A DNA stretch of 35,321 nt from Cupriavidus pauculus (GCF_008801835.1 NZ_VZOW01000049.1:1-35321), one strand, 5' to 3'; shown: positions 16,846 to 23,432, counted from the stretch's first letter. The notes: generated from the sequence alone by a model not told the origin. Translations and numbers: made by a program.

Positions 16846-17334
16846 ATGCATAACACCAACGGAGCGCCCTTGACGAGACCCCAGGAAATCGCATCCCCCT
16901 CGAAAAAGAACGACGCGAAGACAGCATTGCAGTTCCTTGAGCAAGCTAGCATTGCGGCACTCGTGATGCTGCTATCGGGTGCTTATGTGTGGCTCGTGCA
17001 GAAAACGTACGACAAGCTGAATGACACGAACAGCCTCCTAACGCCGATTTGCTATGCCGCGGTCATCCTCGGCGCTGGCCTTGCTTACGACTTTGCTAAG
17101 CGAATTCTGTTGGTGCCGCATCCAATATTCCGAAGCTTTCTTCGGAACAGCGCGGGCGGGATCGGGTGCCTTGTTGTGATGTTTCTTTTCCTGGCTGTGA
17201 GCGCGCACTTGGCGAAAATTGAGGCCCCCCTTGCAGCATACTTCGCCTATGGCCTAAGCCTGCTGGCAATCTGGCCGACTGTGAGTCTGTTCTCAAAAGC
17301 CCTCGAAGCCGTAGGCCCAAAGGCTTCGAACTAG
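16846..17334 (+). CDS. Inner-membrane protein with four predicted TM helices
   Basis: A 162-residue protein with a polar N-terminus and hydrophobic segments at about 33-50 (ASIAALVMLLSGAYVWL), 65-82 (LLTPICYAAVILGAGLAY), 104-121 (GGIGCLVVMFLFLAVSAHL) and 128-148 (LAAYFAYGLSLLAIWPTVSL). No family is recognised. The start may be the ATG at 16846 or a TTG at 16870, which has GGAG seven bases upstream. It lies 68 bp after the HEPN-like gene on the same strand and could be a third member of that unit, such as a membrane effector. Confidence 0.5.
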   Translation: MHNTNGAPLTRPQEIASPSKKNDAKTALQFLEQASIAALVMLLSGAYVWLVQKTYDKLNDTNSLLTPICYAAVILGAGLAYDFAKRILLVPHPIFRSFLRNSAGGIGCLVVMFLFLAVSAHLAKIEAPLAAYFAYGLSLLAIWPTVSLFSKALEAVGPKASN

Positions 17335-17442
17335 CCGAGGAAGGCTACAAGCCGAGGCCGGCTGCAGCGCAGGGGGTACCGGAAGCTCTTGCGCTTAGCG
17401 AATGAGAGATAGCGGCCATCTTGCCCAAACGCTGGCACGTGT

Positions 17443-18096
17443 TCAGTGTTCGTCTGGTCGCGTTTTCTGGCGTGAGGGCAAGGGGGCCGGTTCCGCAGTC
17501 ATCGCATCTGCAGGATAGAGCCGCAGGAACGTTCGCGCCTCCTCAGGGTCTTTGCAGCGCAGCCAATCGTCCCAGGTATCGCGAGGAAGAATTACGACGC
17601 CGCGCTTTTCATCGCCGGGCTTATGGAACCGCTGCAAGAGCGGATGCTCTCCTGCGGCCATCGTTGGCATAGTGAAGCTCACCGCGCCATCGGGCCAGCT
17701 GCGCCACAGGCCGGCAATTGCGAACGGCTCGCCGCCGGGAAGCCCGATCTTCCAGCGCACGGCCTTGCCCGTCTCCCAATTTGGTTCGTGGAAAGCGGTC
17801 GCGCCTATCAGGCAAAGTTGGCCAGCCTTCCAGTGCTTTGCAAACGAGCTGAGCTTTCCAATCGTTTCGGATCGAGCGTTGGCTGTCGGGTAGTAGCGCA
17901 CGCCAGGCGGGATCTTTCCCTTAGGCACCATACTGAAAGATCCGAGCACAGCTTCACGATCGCCACTCTCGGTCGCTCGGATGATTGGGGCAGGGTAGTC
18001 CGGCCACGCTTCCGATCGCCATTCTCCGGCGGGCGGTTCGACGCCAAACACGTCTCGAAGCAATTGCCGTTGAACCGGCGCATAGTTGACGCACAT
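17443..18096 (-). CDS. SRAP-domain protein (YedK/HMCES-like abasic-site shield)
   Basis: A 217-residue SOS-response-associated peptidase (SRAP, PF02586). After removal of the initiator Met the catalytic C2 (MCVNY) becomes the N-terminal residue that crosslinks to abasic sites in single-stranded DNA. N73 (YPTANARSET), E104 (FHEPNW) and H158 match the catalytic Asn, Glu and His of YedK in order and spacing. Its start has GGAGGG five bases before the ATG at 18096, and 13 bp separate it from the upstream unknown gene. The pair stands behind a perfect LexA box, so DNA-damage induction is expected. Confidence 0.88.
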   Translation of the reverse strand: MCVNYAPVQRQLLRDVFGVEPPAGEWRSEAWPDYPAPIIRATESGDREAVLGSFSMVPKGKIPPGVRYYPTANARSETIGKLSSFAKHWKAGQLCLIGATAFHEPNWETGKAVRWKIGLPGGEPFAIAGLWRSWPDGAVSFTMPTMAAGEHPLLQRFHKPGDEKRGVVILPRDTWDDWLRCKDPEEARTFLRLYPADAMTAEPAPLPSRQKTRPDEH

Positions 18097-18109
18097 CGCT
18101 ACCCTCCAT

Positions 18110-18463
18110 TTAGACGTCAGGTTTCCGCCGGCCGCGCGCCACGTCGGCTGGAATGGGTGTTTCCATCTCCTCGCGCGTGATCGGCCGCATCAGCCACGCT
18201 TGCCGATATTCCTTCAGTTCGAAGTCAGCGCGCTCGAATCCCGTGACGATCAAATCGTCGGCGGTCATTCTGACGATCTTCGCGTCGTACAACACTCCGA
18301 GTTCTGCGACGTCCTGGTGCTGGCTGTAGAGCATGATGGCATGCGGTATGACGCGGTGCGCCCCCTTATCCATGCGGTCCTCTATGACCACTTGGCCGCG
18401 CCAAAGCAGCTGCCCGCCCCACCATCCGCGGTGTAACCGGCGACCTTCCAGACAGAGTTTCAT
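18110..18463 (-). CDS. Hypothetical protein, LexA-controlled, co-transcribed with the SRAP gene
   Basis: A 117-residue soluble protein from the ATG at 18463 (another in-frame ATG is at 18478). It begins MKLCLEGRRLHRGWWGGQLL and looks beta-rich in the middle (GQVVIEDRM, GVLYDAKIVRM, LIVTGFERADFELKEY), ending in a basic tail. I do not recognise the family. The open frame extends to 18502, but that start would lie upstream of the LexA box. Being first in a LexA-controlled operon with an abasic-site protein, it probably has a role in DNA damage; that is an inference from context. Confidence 0.6.
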   Translation of the reverse strand: MKLCLEGRRLHRGWWGGQLLWRGQVVIEDRMDKGAHRVIPHAIMLYSQHQDVAELGVLYDAKIVRMTADDLIVTGFERADFELKEYRQAWLMRPITREEMETPIPADVARGRRKPDV

Positions 18464-18480
18464 GACTTCGAATAGCATAC

Positions 18481-18496
18481 CTGTATAAATATACAG
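18481..18496 (-). promoter_or_regulatory. LexA box of the SRAP operon
   Basis: CTGTATAAATATACAG matches the LexA consensus CTG-N10-CAG and is palindromic in the CTGTAT/ATACAG arms. It lies three bases upstream of the first possible ATG (18478) and 18 bases upstream of the one at 18463. Confidence 0.85.
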
Positions 18497-18638
18497 TGCC
18501 AATCAAACACTCGACAAGAATTCCGATCTGACCTGCTACGGCAGGCGGCGGCCTGTCTATATCCCCCATGCGGTGGGATGACATTACTGCACTTTTTAAT
18601 CCAAAATGCGGCCATCGTGATTGACCCCACGGTGACTG

Positions 18639-18669
18639 GCCCGCGTACCTATCCGCGGGCTTTTTTTTG
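18639..18669 (+). terminator. Strong terminator without an obvious gene
   Basis: GCCCGCG-tacctatc-CGCGGGC followed by a run of T (from 18661) is a clear rho-independent terminator for the plus strand. No plus-strand gene lies upstream (the SRAP operon runs away on the minus strand). It may end an untranslated RNA beginning somewhere in 18500-18600, or be left over from a rearrangement. Confidence 0.75.
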
Positions 18670-18740
18670 CCTACGTGGGTTTACTCGGCCGTGAGCTTTG
18701 CGTGCACGACTGGTCCAGGGTCGCAACGAGGGAAGGGCTG

Positions 18741-19370
18741 CTATGGCTCCCGCTTAAACGCTCCATGGTCATGCACGCCAGGGCGCTTGATCTTGAGCCA
18801 ATCACTCGACAAGCCGCCGACATAGCGGCTGCCCGCGCGCTTGGCCACAATGCCTTCCAGCTTGAGTGCCAGTACCTGCTGCCACAGCCATTCCCCGTCG
18901 TCAGTGGAGGAAACGAACATCACGCCCCGCTCGATGTTCTCCAGCAATGCTGCGAGTTGGGTCTGTCGTACTTCGATTGGCTCGTTGCGGACGTCATCGC
19001 CGTGGTTCACTAGAAGGTCAAACGCGCAGAACACAACAGGATCTGCTCCCACATACCAGCTGCGGTGCGATGCGCGTGCGTGAAGGCGCTCGAAATCCGC
19101 GCGCCCGATTTCATCGAGAACGACAACCTCGCCATCGAGCACACAATCGGCAGGCAAGGGCGCTAGCGAGGCCACTAACTCCGGAAACCAAGTGGTGGCA
19201 TCACCGCCGCCACGCAGCCGAAGTTGTGTCACTCCAGTGCTGGCCAGCAGCCGATAGCCATCGAACTTCAGCGAATAGTGCCAGCTACCCGAGCGGGGCA
19301 ACGTCGCGCTTCGACGGGCCAACATCGGTTCAATCGCTGGGAGAGCTGCATTGCGGCGAGATCGGGGCAT
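18741..19370 (-). CDS. ATP-dependent DNA ligase, adenylation domain only
   Basis: A 209-residue nucleotidyltransferase. Ligase motif I is K35-F-D-G-Y-R with the AMP-accepting lysine; motif III-like FCAFDLL lies near 115; LDGE (E81) is motif II-like; EGIVAKR (about 173-179) is motif IV; DWLKIKR (about 191-197) is motif V. The protein ends about a dozen residues after motif V, so the OB-fold domain present in normal ATP-dependent ligases and in the LigD ligase module is missing. The frame is open to 19457; I prefer the ATG at 19370 because the preceding residues are unlike ligase N-termini. It lies within the DNA-repair block but has no LexA box of its own. Confidence 0.8.
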   Translation of the reverse strand: MPRSRRNAALPAIEPMLARRSATLPRSGSWHYSLKFDGYRLLASTGVTQLRLRGGGDATTWFPELVASLAPLPADCVLDGEVVVLDEIGRADFERLHARASHRSWYVGADPVVFCAFDLLVNHGDDVRNEPIEVRQTQLAALLENIERGVMFVSSTDDGEWLWQQVLALKLEGIVAKRAGSRYVGGLSSDWLKIKRPGVHDHGAFKREP

Positions 19371-19491
19371 GACAAGTTTCGGTGGCGCATGCCTCCAGTA
19401 TTGCGCGGCGCGCGGCTGCATGCATATGCGAAGCCGCCGAGCTTCACCCTCGGGCAATTGGTATTAGCATTTTGAGTGCACAATGAGGCTC

Positions 19492-19511
19492 ATTTGCAAT
19501 CAATTGCAAAT
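19492..19511. promoter_or_regulatory. Operator-like palindrome
   Basis: ATTTGCAAT-CA-ATTGCAAAT, perfect 9-bp arms with a two-base centre, in the gap between the ligase gene and the small membrane peptide, about 120 bp upstream of the ligase start. Its symmetry and AT-richness fit a repressor site. Confidence 0.5.
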
Positions 19512-19530
19512 CCCCGTAAGCTAGCAACAG

Positions 19531-19567
19531 GCGAAAAAAGCCTTCGATCCTGCAAGATCGAAGGCTT
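19531..19567 (-). terminator. Terminator of the 31-residue peptide gene
   Basis: On the minus strand a perfect 12-bp stem, AAGCCTTCGATC paired with GATCGAAGGCTT around a six-base loop (19538-19567), is followed by a run of T and then CGCC. It lies 26 bp after the stop codon of the small ORF and marks the end of its transcript. Confidence 0.85.
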
Positions 19568-19593
19568 CCCCTTTACCGGGTGGTTTGTGTGAA

Positions 19594-19689
19594 CTAGCTC
19601 TTCGCCAGCATCGACATCGTGTAATGGATGATTCCCATCACATGATAGGCCAGCGTAATAAGCGCCAGCCAGGTTTCGTGGTTCTCCAC
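19594..19689 (-). CDS. 31-residue hydrophobic peptide (small membrane protein or type I toxin candidate)
   Basis: A GTG-initiated ORF with GGAG eight bases upstream, 31 codons and a TAG stop. The peptide starts VENHETWLALITLAYHVMGI and ends IHYTMSMLAKS. Residues 7-22 (WLALITLAYHVMGIIH) form one short transmembrane helix with polar ends, and the C-terminus is Lys/Ser. A strong dedicated terminator follows 26 bp later. Upstream on the same strand the DNA folds into CGCCCACC-n11-GGTGGGCG (about 19717-19743) and a smaller stem, so the leader RNA may be structured. It is not similar in sequence to Hok, TisB or Ldr as I remember them. A regulatory membrane peptide or a type I toxin are both possible. 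Confidence 0.55.
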   Translation of the reverse strand: MENHETWLALITLAYHVMGIIHYTMSMLAKS

Positions 19690-20308
19690 GGTTTTTACTC
19701 CAGACGTAAATTGCACGCCCACCTTGGATTTCCTGGTGGGCGTCGACCTTTATGGGGTCGGCATGTATTACAGCACACGGGAAACGCGGTTCGCAAGATG
19801 TCGCGAGAAATTCCCGATGCATTTGGTGCACTGCCAAACAAAATAAATGTTTTTTCTTTCGCCGGCGCCTGAGCGGCGCCGGGAATAATGGCCGGAAATA
19901 CAAGGGATTTCCGAGGTTCGCGCCTCTCTCAAGGCTACTCTCGCTAGTGTTGTGGCGCCCCAACACGACTGGAGGCGGCGCCGGGCTTCACTTTCCGGCG
20001 CCTAGGCGCCGACGAAACAAGGTTGGCTATTCTTCTTACGCGTTCTATCCGAGGCTGTGAATTACGTGCCGAGTTTCGGTGCAAACGAGTGTCAAAGAAA
20101 ATACCTCGTTATTTTCCTTGGAGTGTCGAAAAGCCACGTCGGCTAATATTTCCCCTTGCAATGCAGGTCAGTCATGCGGTTGGAGATAACCAAGATTTCC
20201 TGAATCGAAACGGAGAAAGTATTCAAAATTTAGCTGCTAAAATTTATGGGTCGTGACAAACAACGAAAAAGTGGGGCGATCTTAGTAGGGCGCTGGCCAG
20301 GCCTTCGT
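19690..20308. other. Gene-poor interval with stacked palindromes
   Basis: No credible gene. It holds the leader hairpin near 19717-19743, CCGGCGCC-tgagc-GGCGCCGG at 19862-19882, and the 16-bp perfect palindrome CGGCGCCTAGGCGCCG at 19996-20011. Between 20040 and 20270 the composition changes to AT-rich sequence with poor coding potential (one 77-codon plus-strand frame from 20023 is unsupported). It may be a non-coding RNA region or an old insertion boundary. Confidence 0.4.
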
Positions 20309-20332
20309 AAAAAAACCCGCTATTTAAGCGGG
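20309..20332 (-). terminator. Terminator of the gene at 20380
   Basis: On the minus strand CCCGC-ttaaata-GCGGG followed by seven T. It lies 48 bp after the stop codon of the 97-residue gene. Confidence 0.8.
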
Positions 20333-20379
20333 CTTGGTTGCTTCTTTGGGCGGTACCAGCATGATGCAATGGTCCGGAC

Positions 20380-20673
20380 TTAGAGGGCTGCGGGATTGTC
20401 GTCGTAATCTGCGCGGATCAAGCGGGCGTGCTGTTTCGCTTTGGCTTCCAGGTGCGCGGGTACTTTGGGCGGCTCTTGAGCAGTTGGCGGTTCGCCGTGG
20501 CCTCGGTTTTCGGCTGCGACGACCGAGCGGTAGTACTCTTCGGCCTTGGCCTTAGCCTCTGGGAACGAAAGGCCTTGTACGGCCGAGAACGCTCCCGCGT
20601 CCTTGGCCAGCCCATCGTGCACATCACTGCGCCATTTTTCCCCGGCAGCATCAAGATGTTCGTCTTTCGTCAT
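20380..20673 (-). CDS. Small acidic/helical hypothetical protein
   Basis: A 97-residue hydrophilic protein starting MTKDEHLDAAGEKWRSDVHD, helical throughout and without Cys or membrane segments. The start is well supported: GGAGG lies four bases before the ATG at 20673. A rho-independent terminator follows. The family is not recognised. It is divergent from imuA, with the distal partition-type repeats and a LexA box in between. Confidence 0.7.
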   Translation of the reverse strand: MTKDEHLDAAGEKWRSDVHDGLAKDAGAFSAVQGLSFPEAKAKAEEYYRSVVAAENRGHGEPPTAQEPPKVPAHLEAKAKQHARLIRADYDDNPAAL

Positions 20674-20792
20674 GATCCCTCCTTGGGTGGATGAAAAGAC
20701 AGGGGGGAAGGGAGTCTACAGATGCTGCGCCTAAGCCGCAACCGCCACATTCAGTCCGAGGCATGCCTCCATATGTGATTTAACATAAGCTT

Positions 20793-20837
20793 TATTATAG
20801 CTATCTGATAGCTACTAGGTATCCTATAGGTAGCGGG
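20793..20837. repeat. Distal copy of the partition repeats
   Basis: AGCTATCTGATAGCTAC (20799-20815) matches 16 of 17 bases of the arm of the partition hairpin at 5917-5933, and is followed by TAGGTATCCTATAGGTAG of the same style. It is 13-15 kb from parA. It may be a second centromere site or a ParA-partner operator for the genes on either side. Confidence 0.65.
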
Positions 20838-20859
20838 CTTGATGAGGGTGACGACAATA

Positions 20860-20875
20860 CTGTATATATATACAG
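20860..20875 (+). promoter_or_regulatory. LexA box of imuA
   Basis: CTGTATATATATACAG is a perfect, fully palindromic LexA box, identical to the core of the consensus. It precedes the in-frame ATG at 20878 by two bases and the ATG at 20923 by 47 bases. Confidence 0.9.
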
Positions 20876-20877
20876 AT

Positions 20878-21768
20878 ATGAAGCGATCGACTATCACTCG
20901 TGACCAAGACAACGGACAGCAAATGTCACTGCTGGCTGTGCCCCCGCCAGTGCGACAACCGGCGACACGGACCAAAGGCGCAACTGTGATTGGCAATGGG
21001 CCAGTGGCGATGTCTGCCGCGCCGAAGGGCCTATTGGACCCCGCATCGATCCATCCATCTCTCTGGCGCGCCAGTCAGCTTGCACGACCGGTTGGCAGGG
21101 TGGTGGCTAGCGGGATAGCGGCACTGGACGCTGAACTGCCGGGCGGTGGGTGGGCGGAAGGCTGTGTGGCAGAGCTGATCGTCAAACAGCCCGGCATTGG
21201 CGAACTATCAATACTCCGCGGTGCATTGGACGTAGTAGCCAAGCGCAACCGCCCGATATGGCTGGTGGGCTGCCCGTTTGCTCCGAATGCGCCAGAATTT
21301 ACGCGCCTTGGCTTGGCCAAGCACGTTCGCTGGGTGAAAACGGAATCGCCGGCTGATGCGCAGTGGGCGTGTGAGACCATCCTACGATCGAGCGCGCTGG
21401 GCGCGCTCGTGGCATGGTTGCCTCGCGCACGACCTGAATCTATCCGGCGTCTTCAGGGACTGGCTGCGGCCACAGATGCCATGGTATTTGCCATTCGTCC
21501 CCAGTCGGCCGCGAACGATGCATCTGCATCCCCCTTGCGCCTGGCCTTAGAGCCAGCACCAGGAGGGTTCGTGCGCGCGCACATCTTAAAGCGTCGCGGA
21601 CCGGTATCGGCTGGGGTATTGCTGTTGCAGCTCAAGAGCCTTGGGCATCTTTCGGGCATCAGCGGGGCGAGGCACGGACCGTCGGACGCCAAACCGAAGA
21701 CGGTTCAGAACATCAAACGCGGAAGCGGCGTGATTGCAGTCGGCGAGATGTTCGGCGCGGACGTGTGA
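20878..21768 (+). CDS. imuA: ImuA-type translesion-synthesis accessory protein (orphan)
   Basis: A protein of 281-296 residues of the ImuA/SulA-related family. The conserved block runs from HPSLWRASQLARPVGRVVAS and GIAALDAELPGGGWAEGCVA to QPGIGELSILRGAL, then WLVGCPFAPNAPEF, ALGALVAWLPRARPESIRRL and LALEPAPGGFVRAHILKRRG, as in ImuA encoded with ImuB and DnaE2. In those cassettes ImuA links the mutasome to RecA. Here neither imuB nor dnaE2 follows; the next gene is on the opposite strand, so this copy must rely on host partners or has another role. The open frame reaches 20839, but that start is upstream of the LexA box. Candidate starts are 20878 and 20923; neither has a strong Shine-Dalgarno. 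Confidence 0.87.
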   Translation: MKRSTITRDQDNGQQMSLLAVPPPVRQPATRTKGATVIGNGPVAMSAAPKGLLDPASIHPSLWRASQLARPVGRVVASGIAALDAELPGGGWAEGCVAELIVKQPGIGELSILRGALDVVAKRNRPIWLVGCPFAPNAPEFTRLGLAKHVRWVKTESPADAQWACETILRSSALGALVAWLPRARPESIRRLQGLAAATDAMVFAIRPQSAANDASASPLRLALEPAPGGFVRAHILKRRGPVSAGVLLLQLKSLGHLSGISGARHGPSDAKPKTVQNIKRGSGVIAVGEMFGADV

Positions 21769-21832
21769 TTCCTTCAACTTAAACGAGGCCGTCGGCATTG
21801 CTCGCGGCGCCGGCGGCGTGCGCAACTACGAG

Positions 21833-22615
21833 TCACTCTGGGCCCATCGTCAGCGTGCGCACGAACAGTTCCGCCCACTTCAGCGCTTCGAATACCAGAG
21901 GTTTTAGTACCGGCTTCGTGCCATGCACGTCACCCATTCTAGAACGCAGGGTCTGCATGACGTAGGCGCCCTGCCCGAATGCTTTACCGCGGTTTTGCAC
22001 AAACATCTTGAGCGACGCATCATCCCAGCCGAGTTCGCGCAGCCCTTTCTCGTGGTCCGCCGCTTTCTTGAGCGCGACGTTGCAACGCTCCTGGAACGAC
22101 GCATCGGTGGGGTCGCCAAGTGAGAAACGGTGGTAGATTTCTGTGGTGGCTACTTCCACCGCGCCGAATGCGGCGGTAATAGCGCCGGCGAGGTCGCCAT
22201 CGCGAAAGCGCACTGCGGCTTTGGAGAGCTCCGCGCGCGGCGCGTCCGGCAACGTGGCAAGTTCCGCGGGATCGAAAAGTTCCAGCGGCACCAGCCTGTT
22301 GTCGATCAGCCCCCAGCCATGCCGGGCCAGCTTATCCGCAAGCTGCTCACTGAGGTCAGGCTTTCGGCTCAAGAGCTCCTCGGCGACGATGGCGACAAAG
22401 TGTCGCTGCCCGTCGCCGTCCAGCTGGCCTAGCTCGACGTCGATGGCGGACATCAGTTGACCTTTGGAAGCACCACCCTCCCCTTGCTTCTGCTGCACGC
22501 TTCCGATCGCCGTCAGATCGAGGCCGGCTAGTCCGACGATGGTTTTAATGTCGTTGAAGTATTCGCCCTGCAAGGAGGCACGCACTGCGCCCCAGGCTGC
22601 TGTGATCGTCGGCAT
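21833..22615 (-). CDS. Abortive-infection-like (Abi_C/HEPN type) protein
   Basis: A 260-residue soluble protein. The C-terminal third, with LAGAITAAFGAVEVATTEIY (about 140-160) and QTLRSRMGDVHGTKPVLKPL (about 220-240) followed by LVFEALKWAELFVRTL, resembles the abortive-infection C-terminal domain (Abi_C), in which the HG motif sits between two helices. The N-terminal part resembles no domain I can name. AAGGGG lies eight bases before the ATG at 22615. It is convergent with imuA. A phage-defence role is a cautious inference. Confidence 0.5.
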   Translation of the reverse strand: MPTITAAWGAVRASLQGEYFNDIKTIVGLAGLDLTAIGSVQQKQGEGGASKGQLMSAIDVELGQLDGDGQRHFVAIVAEELLSRKPDLSEQLADKLARHGWGLIDNRLVPLELFDPAELATLPDAPRAELSKAAVRFRDGDLAGAITAAFGAVEVATTEIYHRFSLGDPTDASFQERCNVALKKAADHEKGLRELGWDDASLKMFVQNRGKAFGQGAYVMQTLRSRMGDVHGTKPVLKPLVFEALKWAELFVRTLTMGPE

Positions 22616-22705
22616 GCGCTAACCCCTTGCGTTCCGGAACCCGCCCATTCTGCCACCTGAAACGCCATGCCAATATTGCCAGTTATCGGCATGAGCGTCA
22701 TCGAC

Positions 22706-22727
22706 AAAAAAGCCGCCCGGAGGCGGC
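22706..22727 (-). terminator. Terminator of the gene at 22744
   Basis: On the minus strand GCCGCC-tccg-GGCGGC followed by six T, 16 bp after the stop codon. Confidence 0.8.
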
Positions 22728-22743
22728 GTTATGGCGGTCGTGG

Positions 22744-22974
22744 TCAGTCGTTCGCAGGGTCATGGTGGCGCCCTTCGAGCGCTTCCCGCCGCCAGATATC
22801 GGTCTGGTCAATCACCTTTGCCAAATATTCCGACTGCCGCTGCGCCTCGTCGGCCTGCTCATGGCGCGCGAGTCCGCGCAGTTGCACGACCCGCGCCTGA
22901 ACATCGGCGTGCATTTGGCGAAGCTCCCCCAGCCATCGCGCGTAGTTTGCCGCGCTCTCCTCGTTCCTTGTCAT
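22744..22974 (-). CDS. Small helical hypothetical protein
   Basis: A 76-residue, charged, alpha-helical protein (MTRNEESAANYARWLGELRQ ... VVQLRGLARHEQADEAQRQS) with coiled-coil character and no Cys. It is not recognised. It has its own terminator downstream, and its 5' leader carries the 25-bp element shared with the gene at 23157. Confidence 0.55.
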   Translation of the reverse strand: MTRNEESAANYARWLGELRQMHADVQARVVQLRGLARHEQADEAQRQSEYLAKVIDQTDIWRREALEGRHHDPAND

Positions 22975-22989
22975 GTCCCGTCGTTCTTG

Positions 22990-23014
22990 CGGCTGCCGGC
23001 CGGTGCGGGGCGCG
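22990..23014 (-). repeat. Shared leader element, copy 1
   Basis: On the minus strand it reads CGCGCCCCGCACCGGCCGG and then CAGCCG. It ends 15 bases before the ATG at 22974. The same 25 bp with one mismatch stand 14 bases before the ATG at 23393. Confidence 0.7.
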
Positions 23015-23121
23015 TGGAGCGCCAGTTATCCCCGGTTGGGGCGTTTTCCTTAGCCTCTGGGCTGTGGTAGTTCGCCGTTCGTCGTTGGCCGGTGCTTGCG
23101 CACCTTCCTAAGCGGGACACG

Positions 23122-23142
23122 AAAAAGCCGTCTGTGGGCGGC
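23122..23142 (-). terminator. Terminator of the gene at 23157
   Basis: On the minus strand GCCGCC-caca-GACGGC (one G-U pair) followed by five T, 14 bp after the stop. Confidence 0.65.
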
Positions 23143-23156
23143 CCTTGTCGACCAGC

Positions 23157-23393
23157 TTAAAGGTATTTCTTCTGAAGCTCGATGCGCTTGCTATCGGCGC
23201 CGGCCCGGACACCAAACTCCGCACCGATCGGAAACTTATGCTCAGCCGTCGCTAGTACGACCTGAAAGCCGGTCTCGGTCGCCCGGACTTCAAAACCGGT
23301 AACTTCTTCCTTCTTTGCTCGGGCCAATTCTCCGACGCCTACAAGCCAGAAGTTTTTTTCGGTCACATCCTCAATGTTGAACCACGACGACAT
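23157..23393 (-). CDS. Small beta-rich hypothetical protein
   Basis: A 78-residue protein starting MSSWFNIEDVTEKNFWLVGV, with alternating strand-like segments (EEVTGFEVRA, GFQVVLATAEHKFPIG) and a basic C-terminus. The family is not recognised. GAGAG lies six bases before the ATG; the 25-bp leader element and a downstream terminator frame it as a single-gene transcript. Confidence 0.6.
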   Translation of the reverse strand: MSSWFNIEDVTEKNFWLVGVGELARAKKEEVTGFEVRATETGFQVVLATAEHKFPIGAEFGVRAGADSKRIELQKKYL

Positions 23394-23407
23394 TGTTCTC
23401 TCTCGTC

Positions 23408-23432
23408 CGGCTGCCGGCCGGTACGGGGCGCG
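23408..23432 (-). repeat. Shared leader element, copy 2
   Basis: Differs from the copy at 22990-23014 by one base (GTACC instead of GCACC on the minus strand). It contains the palindrome CCGGCCGG and stands 14 bases before the ATG at 23393. Confidence 0.7.

Noticed and set aside
20023..20256. 77-codon plus-strand frame as a gene
   Set aside because: No ribosome-binding site, AT-rich with mixed codon use, no recognisable motif.
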